Source: JAFAXD01 sp051985675 (GTDB taxonomy: Bacteria > Pseudomonadota > Alphaproteobacteria > Rhizobiales > Xanthobacteraceae). Taken from it: 64,000 nucleotides of DNA. The notes under the pieces were generated by a model. That model ran no database searches and had not been told where the DNA came from. It saw nothing but the letters and a program-made list of their open reading frames with translations. Where the stretch lies: NCBI GenBank assembly GCA_051985675.1, contig JBPYFJ010000065.1, forward strand, positions 38,494 to 102,493. The letters are read 5' to 3'. Below, piece by piece: positions 25,885 through 37,718 of the stretch (position 1 is the first letter of the stretch; the number at the start of each line of letters is the position of its first letter). The translations under genes were made by a program, and so were the position numbers.

Positions 25885-26211
25885 CGTCAAAATGGGCAGC
25901 GGCGGGACCCCTCAATAGGGGACGGCAACACGAGGGCACGCCAAGGGTTGGGCCTGCGTTCCTGTCCTTGTTTTAGTTTTTATCATTTAATTCAATTACT
26001 TGAAGAGGCGGCCGCCTGCGCTGACAAGCCGTGTGCTGCTTTCGTGCTCGCCGACCGCGCGCCTTATTTTCCGCCCATCAGTCGGTAGAATACGCATAAA
26101 ACGCCCATCGGTGGGCATTGCCCACACGCTTTCTTGACTGTGCGGGGCTTGCGCCCAATCCAATAAATATATAAAGAAATCGTTATATGTAAAAGTGCAC
26201 GGGAGTGCATC
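25885..26211. other. intergenic leader region upstream of metF
   Basis: No gene seen in these 327 bases. A CCCCT/AGGGG hairpin lies near 25907-25920 and a T-rich stretch near 25970-25990. Two mutually exclusive stems are possible at 26103-26125, and an AT-rich dyad lies at 26169-26188. This is the expected promoter and leader region of metF-metH. Confidence 0.6.
26169..26188. promoter_or_regulatory. AT-rich dyad, candidate operator of metF-metH
   Basis: ATATAA (26169-26174) and TTATAT (26183-26188) form a perfect 6-bp inverted repeat around an 8-base centre, 24 bases before the metF start. In Proteobacteria the ArsR-family regulator SahR is reported to control metF and metH; its exact consensus could not be checked here. 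The half sites resemble those in the ArsR promoter at 34006-34047. Confidence 0.45.
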
Positions 26212-27161
26212 ATGACCACCCTGAGCGCGTTGGCGGCACGTCGGAGGTTTGAGCTTGGTGTCAATCCCAGGCTCGGCGTCTCGTTTGAATTCTTCCCGCC
26301 TCGAACGCCGGAGATGGAACAGGACTTGTGGCATGCCATCAGCCGGCTCGCGCCGGTTGGCCCGACATTCGTATCGGTGACCTATGGGGCCGGCGGGTCT
26401 ACCCGCGAGCGGACGCATTCCACCATTGAACGCATTATCGCCGAGACCGATCTGATGCCGGCCGCGCATCTCACCTGCGTCGGAGCCACCAGGGCGGAGG
26501 TCTCGGCTGTGGTGAGCCGTTACTGGGCGGCGGGCGTCCGCCACATCGTGGCATTGCGCGGCGATCCGCCCGGCGGACTTGGTATTCCGTACCAGCCGCA
26601 TCCCGATGGATACCGTAACGCCGCCGACCTGGTGGCGGGTATCCGGCGCGAAGTCGACGCCGAGATCACGGTATCGGCCTATCCGGAAAAGCATCCTGAC
26701 AGCCCGACCGTCGAGGCTGACCTCGACATGCTGGCCGCCAAGGTCGACGCCGGCGCGACCCGTGCCATCACCCAGTTCTTTTTCGATAACGATCTCTACT
26801 TTCGTTACGTCGATCGTGTTCGCGCGCGCGGCATCGACGTGCCGGTGGTGCCTGGCATCCTGCCGGTGCAGAACATCAATCAGGTGAAGCAATTCGCCCA
26901 GCGCTGCGGAACGAGCGTGCCGGGGTGGCTCGCGCGGCGGTTCGAGGGGCTCGATAACGATCCGGCCACCCGCAAGCTGATCGCCGCAACGGTAACGTCC
27001 GAACAAGTGCTCGACCTGGTCGCCCGCGGTGTGCGCGACTTCCACTTCTACACCATGAACCGCGCCGACCTGGTGTACGCAATCTGTCATCTCCTCGATG
27101 TACGTCCGCAATCGCTCGCCGCTGCCGACCTGCACCACGAACCGGTTGCGAGGGTCCTGTC

Positions 27162-27165
<4 letters not shown>
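26212..27165 (+). CDS. metF: methylenetetrahydrofolate reductase
   Basis: 317 residues of the MTHFR barrel. VSFEFFPPRTPEME near residue 25 carries the catalytic glutamate, HLTCVGATR follows, and ALRGDPPGG is the typical FAD/folate-site strand. TQFFFDNDLYFRY is also conserved. It reduces methylene- to methyl-tetrahydrofolate, the methyl donor for MetH. The stop overlaps the metH start by four bases (ATGA), so the two enzymes are made together. Confidence 0.95.
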
Positions 27166-30893
<3,728 letters not shown>

Positions 30894-30911
30894 CCGCGTT
30901 GCCGCTGCCGG

Positions 30912-31673
30912 CTACTTCGTTTCCGAATCCTTTGCCATCTGCGCCAAAGCTTCCTGCACGGTCGTCATGAACTGGGACGGGAAGATAATGGTCGAGTTCT
31001 TTTCGGTGGCGATCTCCGCCATGGTCTGCAGCGTGCGCAGCTGAAGCGCCACGGGATGCTGCGCGATGATGTCGGCAGCCTGCCCGAGCTTGACGGAAGC
31101 CTGGTACTCGCCTTCGGCCGCGACGATCTTGGCCCGCCGCTCGCGCTCGGCCTCGGCTTCCTTGGCCATGGCGCGCTGCATGTTCTCCGGCAATACGATG
31201 TCCTTGATCTCGACCGCGGTAACCTGCGTGCCCCAGGGCTCCGTGTGCCGGTCGATCACGTTCTTGATTTCCTCGTTGATGCTCGACGTGTCGGAGAGCA
31301 ACTGATCGAGGCTGAAGCGTCCAACCACATTCCGCACGGTAGTCTGGCTGATCTGGTTGATTGCGTTGTAGACGTTCTCGATCGCGATCACCGCCTTTTC
31401 CGGATCGGTGATGTGATAGTACGCGACCGCCGCGATATCGATCGACACGTTGTCCTTGGTGATGATCCGCTGCGAGGGGATCTGCATGGTGACGGTGCGC
31501 AGCGACACGCGCACCATCGACTGGAACGGAACGAAAATGAACGTCAGTCCCGGCCCGCGGACGCCCTCGAATCTGCCGAGAAAAAACACGACGCCGCGCT
31601 CGTATTGTCGCAGCACGCGGAATGAGCCGAGGATGTAGAGGACGATCGCAATGCCGATAATGAGACTGGTCAT
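30912..31673 (-). CDS. slipin / SPFH (stomatin-like) membrane protein
   Basis: 253 residues. A short N-terminal membrane segment (LIIGIAIVLYILGSF) is followed by the SPFH core starting YERGVVFFLGRFEGVRGPGL, with the stomatin signature VSIDIAAVAYYHITDPEKAV and a helical AEAERERRAKIVAAEGEYQAS region. Slipins scaffold membrane microdomains. The usual NfeD partner gene is not adjacent. It converges with metH. Confidence 0.9.
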   Translation of the reverse strand: MTSLIIGIAIVLYILGSFRVLRQYERGVVFFLGRFEGVRGPGLTFIFVPFQSMVRVSLRTVTMQIPSQRIITKDNVSIDIAAVAYYHITDPEKAVIAIENVYNAINQISQTTVRNVVGRFSLDQLLSDTSSINEEIKNVIDRHTEPWGTQVTAVEIKDIVLPENMQRAMAKEAEAERERRAKIVAAEGEYQASVKLGQAADIIAQHPVALQLRTLQTMAEIATEKNSTIIFPSQFMTTVQEALAQMAKDSETK

Positions 31674-31762
31674 GGCGTTCCCATTTGGTTGTCGCGCCGG
31701 ACGTAAGGACGTCCCCCTCGACGGTGATTTTCCATATTTACTGGCTGAAGGACAGAGCTAAG

Positions 31763-31927
31763 CTAGCGCCCCGAACCCGAAGTTCGCACACACTGTGCCG
31801 CGAGTTGGAATGCGGACTTCGGGTTCAAAGGGGCACTAGAATCATAGATTCGCCAGTGTCCATTCGATTCCGAAGTTCGCGTCGAGCGGGCTGCAAGGTG
31901 TGGCGAACTTCGGAATCGGGACATTGG
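31763..31927. repeat. twin-hairpin repeat element, copy 2
   Basis: Same plan as the element at 5235-5400. The first hairpin (31763-31839) opens CTAGCGCCCC-GAACCCGAAGTTCGCA and closes with the near complement ending GGGGCACTAG, with AAA bulged on the right side. The linker AATCATAGATTCG (31840-31852) differs by three bases from the linker of copy 1. The second hairpin (31853-31927) pairs CGATTCCGAAGTTCGC with GCGAACTTCGGAATCG exactly, with the outer CCAGTGTCC/GGACATTGG arms carrying one mismatch. Length 165 bases against 166 in copy 1. Confidence 0.85.
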
Positions 31928-31969
31928 GTGTGCACCGCTCGTCCTTCGTCACGAACCGCGAGGTGAACG

Positions 31970-32950
31970 ATGTTGTCACGCCGCCAGATGCTGATGTCAT
32001 CCGCGGGCGCGCTAGCGGCCCCCGCGATCGGAACGACGGCATGGGGCGATGAAAACTGGCCGACGCGCGAAGTGCATGCGATCTGCATGTTCCCGCCCGG
32101 CACCGGCGCCGATATCTACGTGCGCTTCTTCGCCCGCAAGCTGCAGGACGCGATCGGCAAGACGGTCGTCGTTGAGAACAAGGTCGGCGCCTTCGGCAAC
32201 ATCGCCAACGAGTACGTCGCGCGCGCAAAGCCAGACGGCTACACGATCTACATCGCGCCGACCAACCTGCTGGCAATCGCGCCGCACCTTTACACCAGGC
32301 TCTCGTACGATCCGCTGAACGATTTCGAGTCCGTTACGACCCTGTTTAAGCTGCCGTTCATCCTGAATGTTTCCGGCGACAGCCCGTTCAAGAGCGTGGC
32401 GGACCTCACGGCCTATCTCAGGGAGCGGGGGGATCGGGCTTCCTACGCGTCGGTATCGACGGTCAGTCTCGTCAGCGCCGAGCTGTTTAAGGCCCAGTTC
32501 GGGCTACGCACGGTCGAAGTCAAATACAAGGAATCGAGCGCCGCGTTGGCCGACCTATGGGGCGGCAACGTTGTGTTCCTCTATCTTGATCCCGTCGGCA
32601 GCGCGGCGCGCGTCGCCGCCGGCAAGCTGCGGCCGCTGGCGGTGACCACTGCGAAACGCGTCGAGGCCCTCAAGGATATTCCGGGCTCGGCCGAAGTCGG
32701 CATCATGAACTCGGACGTGTTTTCGTGGTGGTCCGTGCACACGCCGAGGGGCGTGCCCAAGCCAATCCTCGACAAGCTGGAGTGGGTCTTCAACCAGATC
32801 GTTGCTGATGCGGACACCAGGGAGTTTCTGGCGAAATCGGGCTCCGACGTGTTCCCGGGCAACGCCAGGCTCGCGCGCGAGTTGCTGATCAAAGGACTCA
32901 AGGATTGGGGTGGCTACGTGAAACTCGCGAAGATAGAGCCGTTGTCGTGA
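31970..32950 (+). CDS. tripartite tricarboxylate transporter substrate-binding protein (Bug family), orphan
   Basis: 326 residues with an N-terminal twin-arginine-like leader (LSRRQMLMSSAGALAAPAIG). Bug-family segments follow: PPGTGADIYVRFFARKLQ, VVVENKVGAFGNIA and ARAKPDGYTIYI, with LAIAPHLYTRLSYDPLNDF. The TctA and TctB membrane proteins are not encoded nearby. The last codons overlap the start of the oxidoreductase gene (GTGA), so its ligand may be the substrate of that enzyme. Ligand unknown. Confidence 0.9.
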   Translation: MLSRRQMLMSSAGALAAPAIGTTAWGDENWPTREVHAICMFPPGTGADIYVRFFARKLQDAIGKTVVVENKVGAFGNIANEYVARAKPDGYTIYIAPTNLLAIAPHLYTRLSYDPLNDFESVTTLFKLPFILNVSGDSPFKSVADLTAYLRERGDRASYASVSTVSLVSAELFKAQFGLRTVEVKYKESSAALADLWGGNVVFLYLDPVGSAARVAAGKLRPLAVTTAKRVEALKDIPGSAEVGIMNSDVFSWWSVHTPRGVPKPILDKLEWVFNQIVADADTREFLAKSGSDVFPGNARLARELLIKGLKDWGGYVKLAKIEPLS

Positions 32951-33942
32951 TCGCAGCCGGAATCGTCGGGCTCGGCTGGTGGGGACGGATCATCGCCGCG
33001 ACGCTAGCGGACAGCCGCAATGTCCGGCTCGTGGCGGCGGCGGATGTGAATCCGGACGCGAAAACATTTGCGGGCGCGCACGGTCTCACGTTTACCACTG
33101 ACGTCAACCAACTGATCACGGACCCCGGCATCGACGCGGTCATTCTGTGCACGCCGCATACCTTGCATTGCGATCAGATTATGCGCGCCGCCGCCGCCGG
33201 CAAACACGTGTTCTGCGAAAAGCCGCTGGCGCTCACTCGCGCCGACGCGCGACGCGCAATTGACGCATGCAACGCCAAAGGCGTCGTGCTCGCGGTCGGC
33301 CACGAACGTCGATTTGAGCCGCCGACCCTCGATCTGCGCCGGCGCGTTGAAGCGGGGGAACTCGGGACGCTGCTGCAAATCGAGGCGAACTTCAGCCAGG
33401 ACAAGTTCCTGACGCTCCCAGCCGACAATTGGCGCCTGTCGGAACGCGACGCTCCGGCCGGGCCAATGACCGCTACCGGCATCCATCTCTTGGATCTTGG
33501 CATCAGCTTTCTGGGCCGGCCGGCCGCGGCACTGGCGCGCGTGAGTGCGCTGAGCGGCAAGCTGCCGAACGGTGACACGCTCGCCGTGCTGGTCGGCTTC
33601 GAGCACGGCACCAATCTGATGATCAGTGCGATCTTGGCGACGCCGTTCGAGGGGCGGTTTGCGGTCTACGGCACCCGCGGCTGGATCGAGATCCGCGACA
33701 AAAGCCATCCGGAACACCCGACCGGCTGGACCGTGATCCGGCAGTTCAGCGGACGCGATCGCGAAGTTGCTGATTACGCGCCACTGTCGGGCGTGCGCAA
33801 CAACCTCGAGGCCTTTGCGAAGGCAGCGGCCGGCGGGCCGGCCTATCCGATGCCGCAGCAGCAGATGATCGACAACATCGCGGCGCTTGAAGCGATCTTC
33901 ACATCGGCCAAGAGCGGAACGGTCGTCGCGGTCGAACGTTGA
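32947..33942 (+). CDS. Gfo/Idh/MocA family NAD(P)-dependent oxidoreductase
   Basis: 331 residues from a GTG at 32947 overlapping the stop of the preceding gene. The Rossmann motif GIVGLGWWGR opens the protein. CEKPLALT, with the catalytic EKP lysine, lies about residue 85, and a C-terminal alpha/beta domain follows (GTLLQIEANFSQDKF, PMTATGIHLLDLG). Enzymes of this family oxidise sugars, inositols or related polyols. Cotranslation with the binding protein gene suggests uptake and first oxidation of one compound. Confidence 0.88.
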   Translation: MIAAGIVGLGWWGRIIAATLADSRNVRLVAAADVNPDAKTFAGAHGLTFTTDVNQLITDPGIDAVILCTPHTLHCDQIMRAAAAGKHVFCEKPLALTRADARRAIDACNAKGVVLAVGHERRFEPPTLDLRRRVEAGELGTLLQIEANFSQDKFLTLPADNWRLSERDAPAGPMTATGIHLLDLGISFLGRPAAALARVSALSGKLPNGDTLAVLVGFEHGTNLMISAILATPFEGRFAVYGTRGWIEIRDKSHPEHPTGWTVIRQFSGRDREVADYAPLSGVRNNLEAFAKAAAGGPAYPMPQQQMIDNIAALEAIFTSAKSGTVVAVER

Positions 33943-34005
33943 CGCCAAAAAACATCTTGGAGCGTGTGTCCGAGGTAGCTCCTGCAAGCCATGGTCGGCG
34001 CCTGC

Positions 34006-34047
34006 AATATATAACTTGACAGGAATATACCTGCAAGGTTATATATT
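34006..34047. promoter_or_regulatory. promoter and operator of the ArsR-SRPBCC pair
   Basis: AATATATAAC (34006-34015) and GTTATATATT (34038-34047) are a perfect 10-bp inverted repeat with a 22-base centre. The centre starts with TTGACA (34016-34021), a consensus -35 box; 17 bases later TTATAT (34039-34044) can serve as the -10 box and lies inside the right arm. A smaller dyad CAGG-N6-CCTG lies between. Binding of the ArsR product here would occlude the promoter, which fits autorepression. Confidence 0.7.
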
Positions 34048-34051
34048 CTTC

Positions 34052-34399
34052 GTGGAATCATCGTTTGCCATTGTCGCAGAGCCCAATCGACGGGCCATCT
34101 TGAGCCTGTTGCTCTCGTCTGAGCGCTCCGTTGGCGAGATCGAAGACGAGCTTCGATTGTCACAGCCGTCCGTCTCCAAGCACTTGCGAGTGCTGCGAGA
34201 GGCTGGGTTCGTGGAATCGCGAATTGAAGCGCAGCGGCGCCTCTATCGACTGAGACCGGAGCCGTTCAAGGAACTCGACGAATGGCTCGTTCCCTTCCGG
34301 CGCGTCTGGTCAAAGCACATCGATGCCCTGGAACGACACTTGGACAAGCTGGAAAAAGCGTCCTCTTTGAAAGGAAAGAAAAGACATGGGAAGTCGTGA
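34052..34399 (+). CDS. ArsR-family transcriptional regulator
   Basis: 115 residues from a GTG at 34052. The winged helix-turn-helix is clear: AEPNRRAILSLLLSSERSVG, then LRLSQPSVSKHLRVLREAGF and the wing RIEAQRRLYRL. The metal-binding cysteines of classical ArsR (ELCVCDL) are missing, so it is not a typical arsenic or zinc sensor. The end overlaps the SRPBCC gene by 14 bases, the usual arrangement of this ArsR subgroup. No ribosome binding site is seen and the predicted transcription start is at or next to the GTG, suggesting a leaderless mRNA. Confidence 0.88.
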   Translation: MESSFAIVAEPNRRAILSLLLSSERSVGEIEDELRLSQPSVSKHLRVLREAGFVESRIEAQRRLYRLRPEPFKELDEWLVPFRRVWSKHIDALERHLDKLEKASSLKGKKRHGKS

Positions 34400-34952
34400 G
34401 CAATACGCACCAGGTGCCGCTTCCGGCGCTGAGGTCCGAAAGGACGGAGAGAAGTGGGTGCTCGTTCTCGTCCGCGACCTCCGTCACCCTCCTGCAAAGG
34501 TTTGGGAGGCGCTCACGGACCCCGAGCATCTCCGCGAATGGGCGCCGTTCGATTCCAACCGGAACCTCGGCGCCGTCGGTGGCGCGACGCTTACGACGGT
34601 CGGTGCGCCGACGCCGCACGTCTCCGAGACCCACGTGAAGCGGGCCGACGCGCCCAAAGTGCTCGAATTCAGCTGGGGCGGACAAGACATCCGCTGGGAA
34701 CTGGAGCCGCGCTCAGGCGGCACTCGGCTCACGCTCTGGCACAACATCGACCGTCGATTCATATCGATGGGCGCTGCGGGCTGGCACATCTGCTTGGATG
34801 TGTTGGAGCGGCTTCTCGTTGGTCAGCCCATCGGGCGCATCGTCGGCGCTGACGCCATGAAGTTCGGCGGCTGGCAGCGATTGAACGCCGAGTATGCAGA
34901 GCAGTTCGGCGTTGAGCCCCCCAGTTGGCCGCCCAACGCCCCGAAGCCTTGA
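34386..34952 (+). CDS. SRPBCC (AHSA1-like) domain protein
   Basis: 188 residues. The START/AHSA1-type pattern is visible: LVLVRDLRHPPAKVWEALTDPEHLREWAPF near residues 25-55, then VLEFSWGGQDIRWELEP and TRLTLWHNID. Such proteins form a helix-grip fold binding hydrophobic ligands, and they are typically paired with ArsR regulators of the kind just upstream. AAAGGAAAG lies before the ATG, inside the arsR gene. Ligand unknown. Confidence 0.88.
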   Translation: MGSREQYAPGAASGAEVRKDGEKWVLVLVRDLRHPPAKVWEALTDPEHLREWAPFDSNRNLGAVGGATLTTVGAPTPHVSETHVKRADAPKVLEFSWGGQDIRWELEPRSGGTRLTLWHNIDRRFISMGAAGWHICLDVLERLLVGQPIGRIVGADAMKFGGWQRLNAEYAEQFGVEPPSWPPNAPKP

Positions 34953-34971
34953 AGAACAGAGTGGCCAAAAA

Positions 34972-36243
34972 CTAGTTTCCGCAATCGACCGAACGTCCCT
35001 CGATGCGGCACCGGCCGAACGGCTGGCCATGCGTACCGTAGTCCGTGATGGTCCATTGGTCGGGTGCCGCGTCCGGCGTGCGTTCAAGCATGGAAAAGCC
35101 GAATGTGCGCGGCTTGGCGATACCGGCCTTGATCTGCATGCCGTTCACCACGAGCCCGACCGGGTTGGTCGGAGCATCCGGCGACAGCTTATCGCCGCCG
35201 TGGCCGGATACGATTGTCACCGGAATGTCCTCCACATAGGCGTCCACCTCGAACTTGTGTTGATGCCCGTTGAGCATCAGCTGCACGTTGGCCGGGATGT
35301 TGCCTTTGGCGGCCAGTGCCAAGGTCTTGTTGTCGCCGCCGGACTTCTCGGGCACTTCGGTTCCGTCGGTCGACCAGATCACGCGATGGAACGCGAGCCA
35401 AACGATGCCGCTCGGCGCCAGCCTGGCGACCGATTTGAACTGCTCGCGGAAAAGCGCCGCCTGCTGCTCATCAGCCTTGTCCTCTCGCGCCACCGCCGTG
35501 TCCATGACCACGACCGAGACCCCGCCGATGTCGGCGACGAAGGGCTCGGCTGTCGCGAGGCAGCCCTCACGCCCGGCTTTCGGATCGAGCGGATAGGGAT
35601 CGAGCGTGCGAACCCAGCCGATGCCGCCGCGCGCGCATTTCTCATGATTACCGCGCACGAAGACCCAGGGAGCTGCTTCGAGCAGCAGCCGGGCCGGCGC
35701 GAAGAAATCCGCGCGCCACGACGCCCAGGTGTCGCCAAACGGGCTGCCGGCACAGCCGAGATTGCCGGCGAGGCACGCCGTCTCGCGATAGTAGAAATCC
35801 CCGACGTGAATGACGAGGTCGGGCCTTAACGTCGATGCAACATCGGCGCCGACCTGGAACGGCCACAGGGCCGAATCATTGCAGGCCTGATTGAACGAAT
35901 CCTTGAGACGGCAACCGGTGTCGCCGATCAGCAGAACGCGGGTCGGTCGCGCGACCGGCAGTGGCACCGGAAAGCCGTCGATGGTTACGACCTTCGCGTC
36001 TGGTGGGATCGGCAGCGAACAGACCCGGATGGGGAAATCACCTCCCGGCTCCGAGCGGGTGCGCATCGGCTGGGCGACGCTGTTGATTGTTGCTTGCGGG
36101 CACTGCGGTTTGTCGGTGATGGCGCGTGCTTCCAGGCCACCCGGAACATATTGCACCCACCGCGCGTCTTCGGCCGCCCAGGAGGCGGTCGACATCGCCA
36201 CGATCAATGCGCCGCACAAAACCGCGCGCGTCGTCAGTTGCAT
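34972..36243 (-). CDS. secreted metallophosphoesterase
   Basis: 423 residues from the ATG at 36243, which places a signal peptide (QLTTRAVLCGALIVAMSTASWA) at the N-terminus. The calcineurin-like metal-binding motifs appear in order: LLIGDTGC, IHVGDFYYRE, VRGNHEKC and MLNGHQHKFE with a further GHGGDK. It should be a periplasmic or secreted phosphoesterase of the purple acid phosphatase-like group. It converges with the SRPBCC gene. Substrate unknown. Confidence 0.9.
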   Translation of the reverse strand: MQLTTRAVLCGALIVAMSTASWAAEDARWVQYVPGGLEARAITDKPQCPQATINSVAQPMRTRSEPGGDFPIRVCSLPIPPDAKVVTIDGFPVPLPVARPTRVLLIGDTGCRLKDSFNQACNDSALWPFQVGADVASTLRPDLVIHVGDFYYRETACLAGNLGCAGSPFGDTWASWRADFFAPARLLLEAAPWVFVRGNHEKCARGGIGWVRTLDPYPLDPKAGREGCLATAEPFVADIGGVSVVVMDTAVAREDKADEQQAALFREQFKSVARLAPSGIVWLAFHRVIWSTDGTEVPEKSGGDNKTLALAAKGNIPANVQLMLNGHQHKFEVDAYVEDIPVTIVSGHGGDKLSPDAPTNPVGLVVNGMQIKAGIAKPRTFGFSMLERTPDAAPDQWTITDYGTHGQPFGRCRIEGRSVDCGN

Positions 36244-36389
36244 GAACTTCCCCAAGCCGTCCGCGAATTTTGGCGCAGACAAGCACACCGCGCGGGCGCG
36301 CGGCAATCACAATGCTGCTTTTCTAGAACGTTGCCAAACTGCCGCATGCGCCGACGCGCGACGCTTTGTCGGCACCCGCCAAGCCGAAA

Positions 36390-36806
36390 TCAGCCGGCTT
36401 TGGGACCTTCCGGCTCGAAGTTGAGTGCAACGCCGTTGATGCAATAACGCAGATGGGTGGGCGGCGGGCCGTCGTCGAAAACATGCCCGAGGTGGCTGCC
36501 GCAGCGGCTGCAATGAACCTCAGTGCGCACCATCCCGTAGGTACGGTCGCGCGAGGTCTCAACCGAACCAGGGACCGGATCGTTGAAACTCGGCCAACCG
36601 GTTCCGCTTTCGAATTTCTTCATCGACTTGAACAGCGGCTGGCCGCAGCCCACGCAACTGAACGTTCCGCTGCGCTTCTCATGGTTCAGTGCGCAGCTTC
36701 CCGGCCGCTCGGTCCCGTGTCCGCGCATGATGTGATACTGCTCGGGCGTCAGCAGGCGACGCCACTCGGTGTCGGTGTGGGTCACCGGAAATTGTTTGTT
36801 CTGCAC
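36390..36806 (-). CDS. msrB: peptide-methionine (R)-S-oxide reductase
   Basis: 138 residues. Two CxxC zinc sites are present, CVGCG (about residue 50) and CSRCG (about 98), and the catalytic RYCINGVALNF lies near the C-terminus. SGTGWPSF is the substrate-binding loop. No signal peptide, so cytoplasmic. It lies 23 bases downstream of msrA on the same strand, giving repair of both methionine sulfoxide epimers from one operon, although in different compartments if msrA is anchored. Confidence 0.95.
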   Translation of the reverse strand: MQNKQFPVTHTDTEWRRLLTPEQYHIMRGHGTERPGSCALNHEKRSGTFSCVGCGQPLFKSMKKFESGTGWPSFNDPVPGSVETSRDRTYGMVRTEVHCSRCGSHLGHVFDDGPPPTHLRYCINGVALNFEPEGPKAG

Positions 36807-36829
36807 GTTTGCCTCCTGCGTGCGAAAGA

Positions 36830-37549
36830 TCAGTTGGTGTTGTTCGCGGTCACCAGCACCGGCGTCGGACGGTAGCGGTCGGGGAACAGCCGTTTCAGGT
36901 TCTCGATCTTGGGCAGGTCATTGTAGACAATGTAAAGATTGTTTGGGTGCAGCGTCGCGTAATCCTGGTGATAGCCTTCGGCCGGATAGAACGCGGTCAG
37001 TGCGCCAACCTTGGTCACGATCGGCTGCGTGAACTTACCGGCACGATCGAGTTGCGCGATATAGGCGGTTGCGATCTTTGCCTGCGCGTCGTTCGTCGTG
37101 AAGATCTGCGAGCGGTATTGTGGCCCCTCGTCCGGCCCCTGCCGGTTGAGTTCGGTCGGGTCGTGGGCGACCGAGAAGTAGATCTGCAGGATCGTCCCGT
37201 AGCTGATCACGGTCGGATCGAAGGTGACCTCGACCGACTCGGCGTGGCCGGTGCGACCGGAGCTGACGGTTTCGTAGTTGGCGCTCTCCTTCGAGCCGCC
37301 CGCGTAGCCGGACACAGCTTTGGTGACCCCTTTGGTGTGCTGGAACACGGCCTGCACCCCCCAGAAGCATCCGCCGGCAAGAACCGCCGTCTGCAGTCCG
37401 CCCGCCTCTGCGGCAGCTTGGTCCATGGCCGGCGCTGGCAGCACGACGGCCTGCTCGGCTTGCGCGGCCGGGCCCATGATCAAGCGGCCAACGCCGATCA
37501 GCGCGATCGCCGTTGCGCCGACGAGCAACAGATTTCGCCGAAGCATCAT
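36830..37549 (-). CDS. msrA: peptide-methionine (S)-S-oxide reductase, membrane-anchored or exported
   Basis: 239 residues. The catalytic LAGGCFWGVQAVFQ motif is near residue 60, followed by GVTKAVSGYAGG and YHQDY. The first 35 residues (LRRNLLLVGATAIALIGVGRLI) form a hydrophobic leader, so this copy is exported or tethered to the inner membrane facing the periplasm, unlike the cytoplasmic type. It heads the msrA-msrB operon. Confidence 0.95.
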   Translation of the reverse strand: MMLRRNLLLVGATAIALIGVGRLIMGPAAQAEQAVVLPAPAMDQAAAEAGGLQTAVLAGGCFWGVQAVFQHTKGVTKAVSGYAGGSKESANYETVSSGRTGHAESVEVTFDPTVISYGTILQIYFSVAHDPTELNRQGPDEGPQYRSQIFTTNDAQAKIATAYIAQLDRAGKFTQPIVTKVGALTAFYPAEGYHQDYATLHPNNLYIVYNDLPKIENLKRLFPDRYRPTPVLVTANNTN

Positions 37550-37718
37550 GGTTCCTCCTCCCGTTTTCGCGGCTTGACCGCCGCAGCCAAGATAGGAAGC
37601 CCGTCAAGCCGCCGCCAATAACAAAGTTTCACAGCAGCTTGATGCTCGCGCGCCGGTCCGCACCCTTGTCGGTCCGACCCGACTAGGCTTCGATGGCAAG
37701 GCGTCGGGGGCTTAGCCA

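Noticed and set aside
25942..25980. CAAGG/CCTTG stem followed by TTTTAGTTTTT after the hypothetical gene
   Set aside because: Stem of only five pairs with a long loop, too weak to call a terminator.
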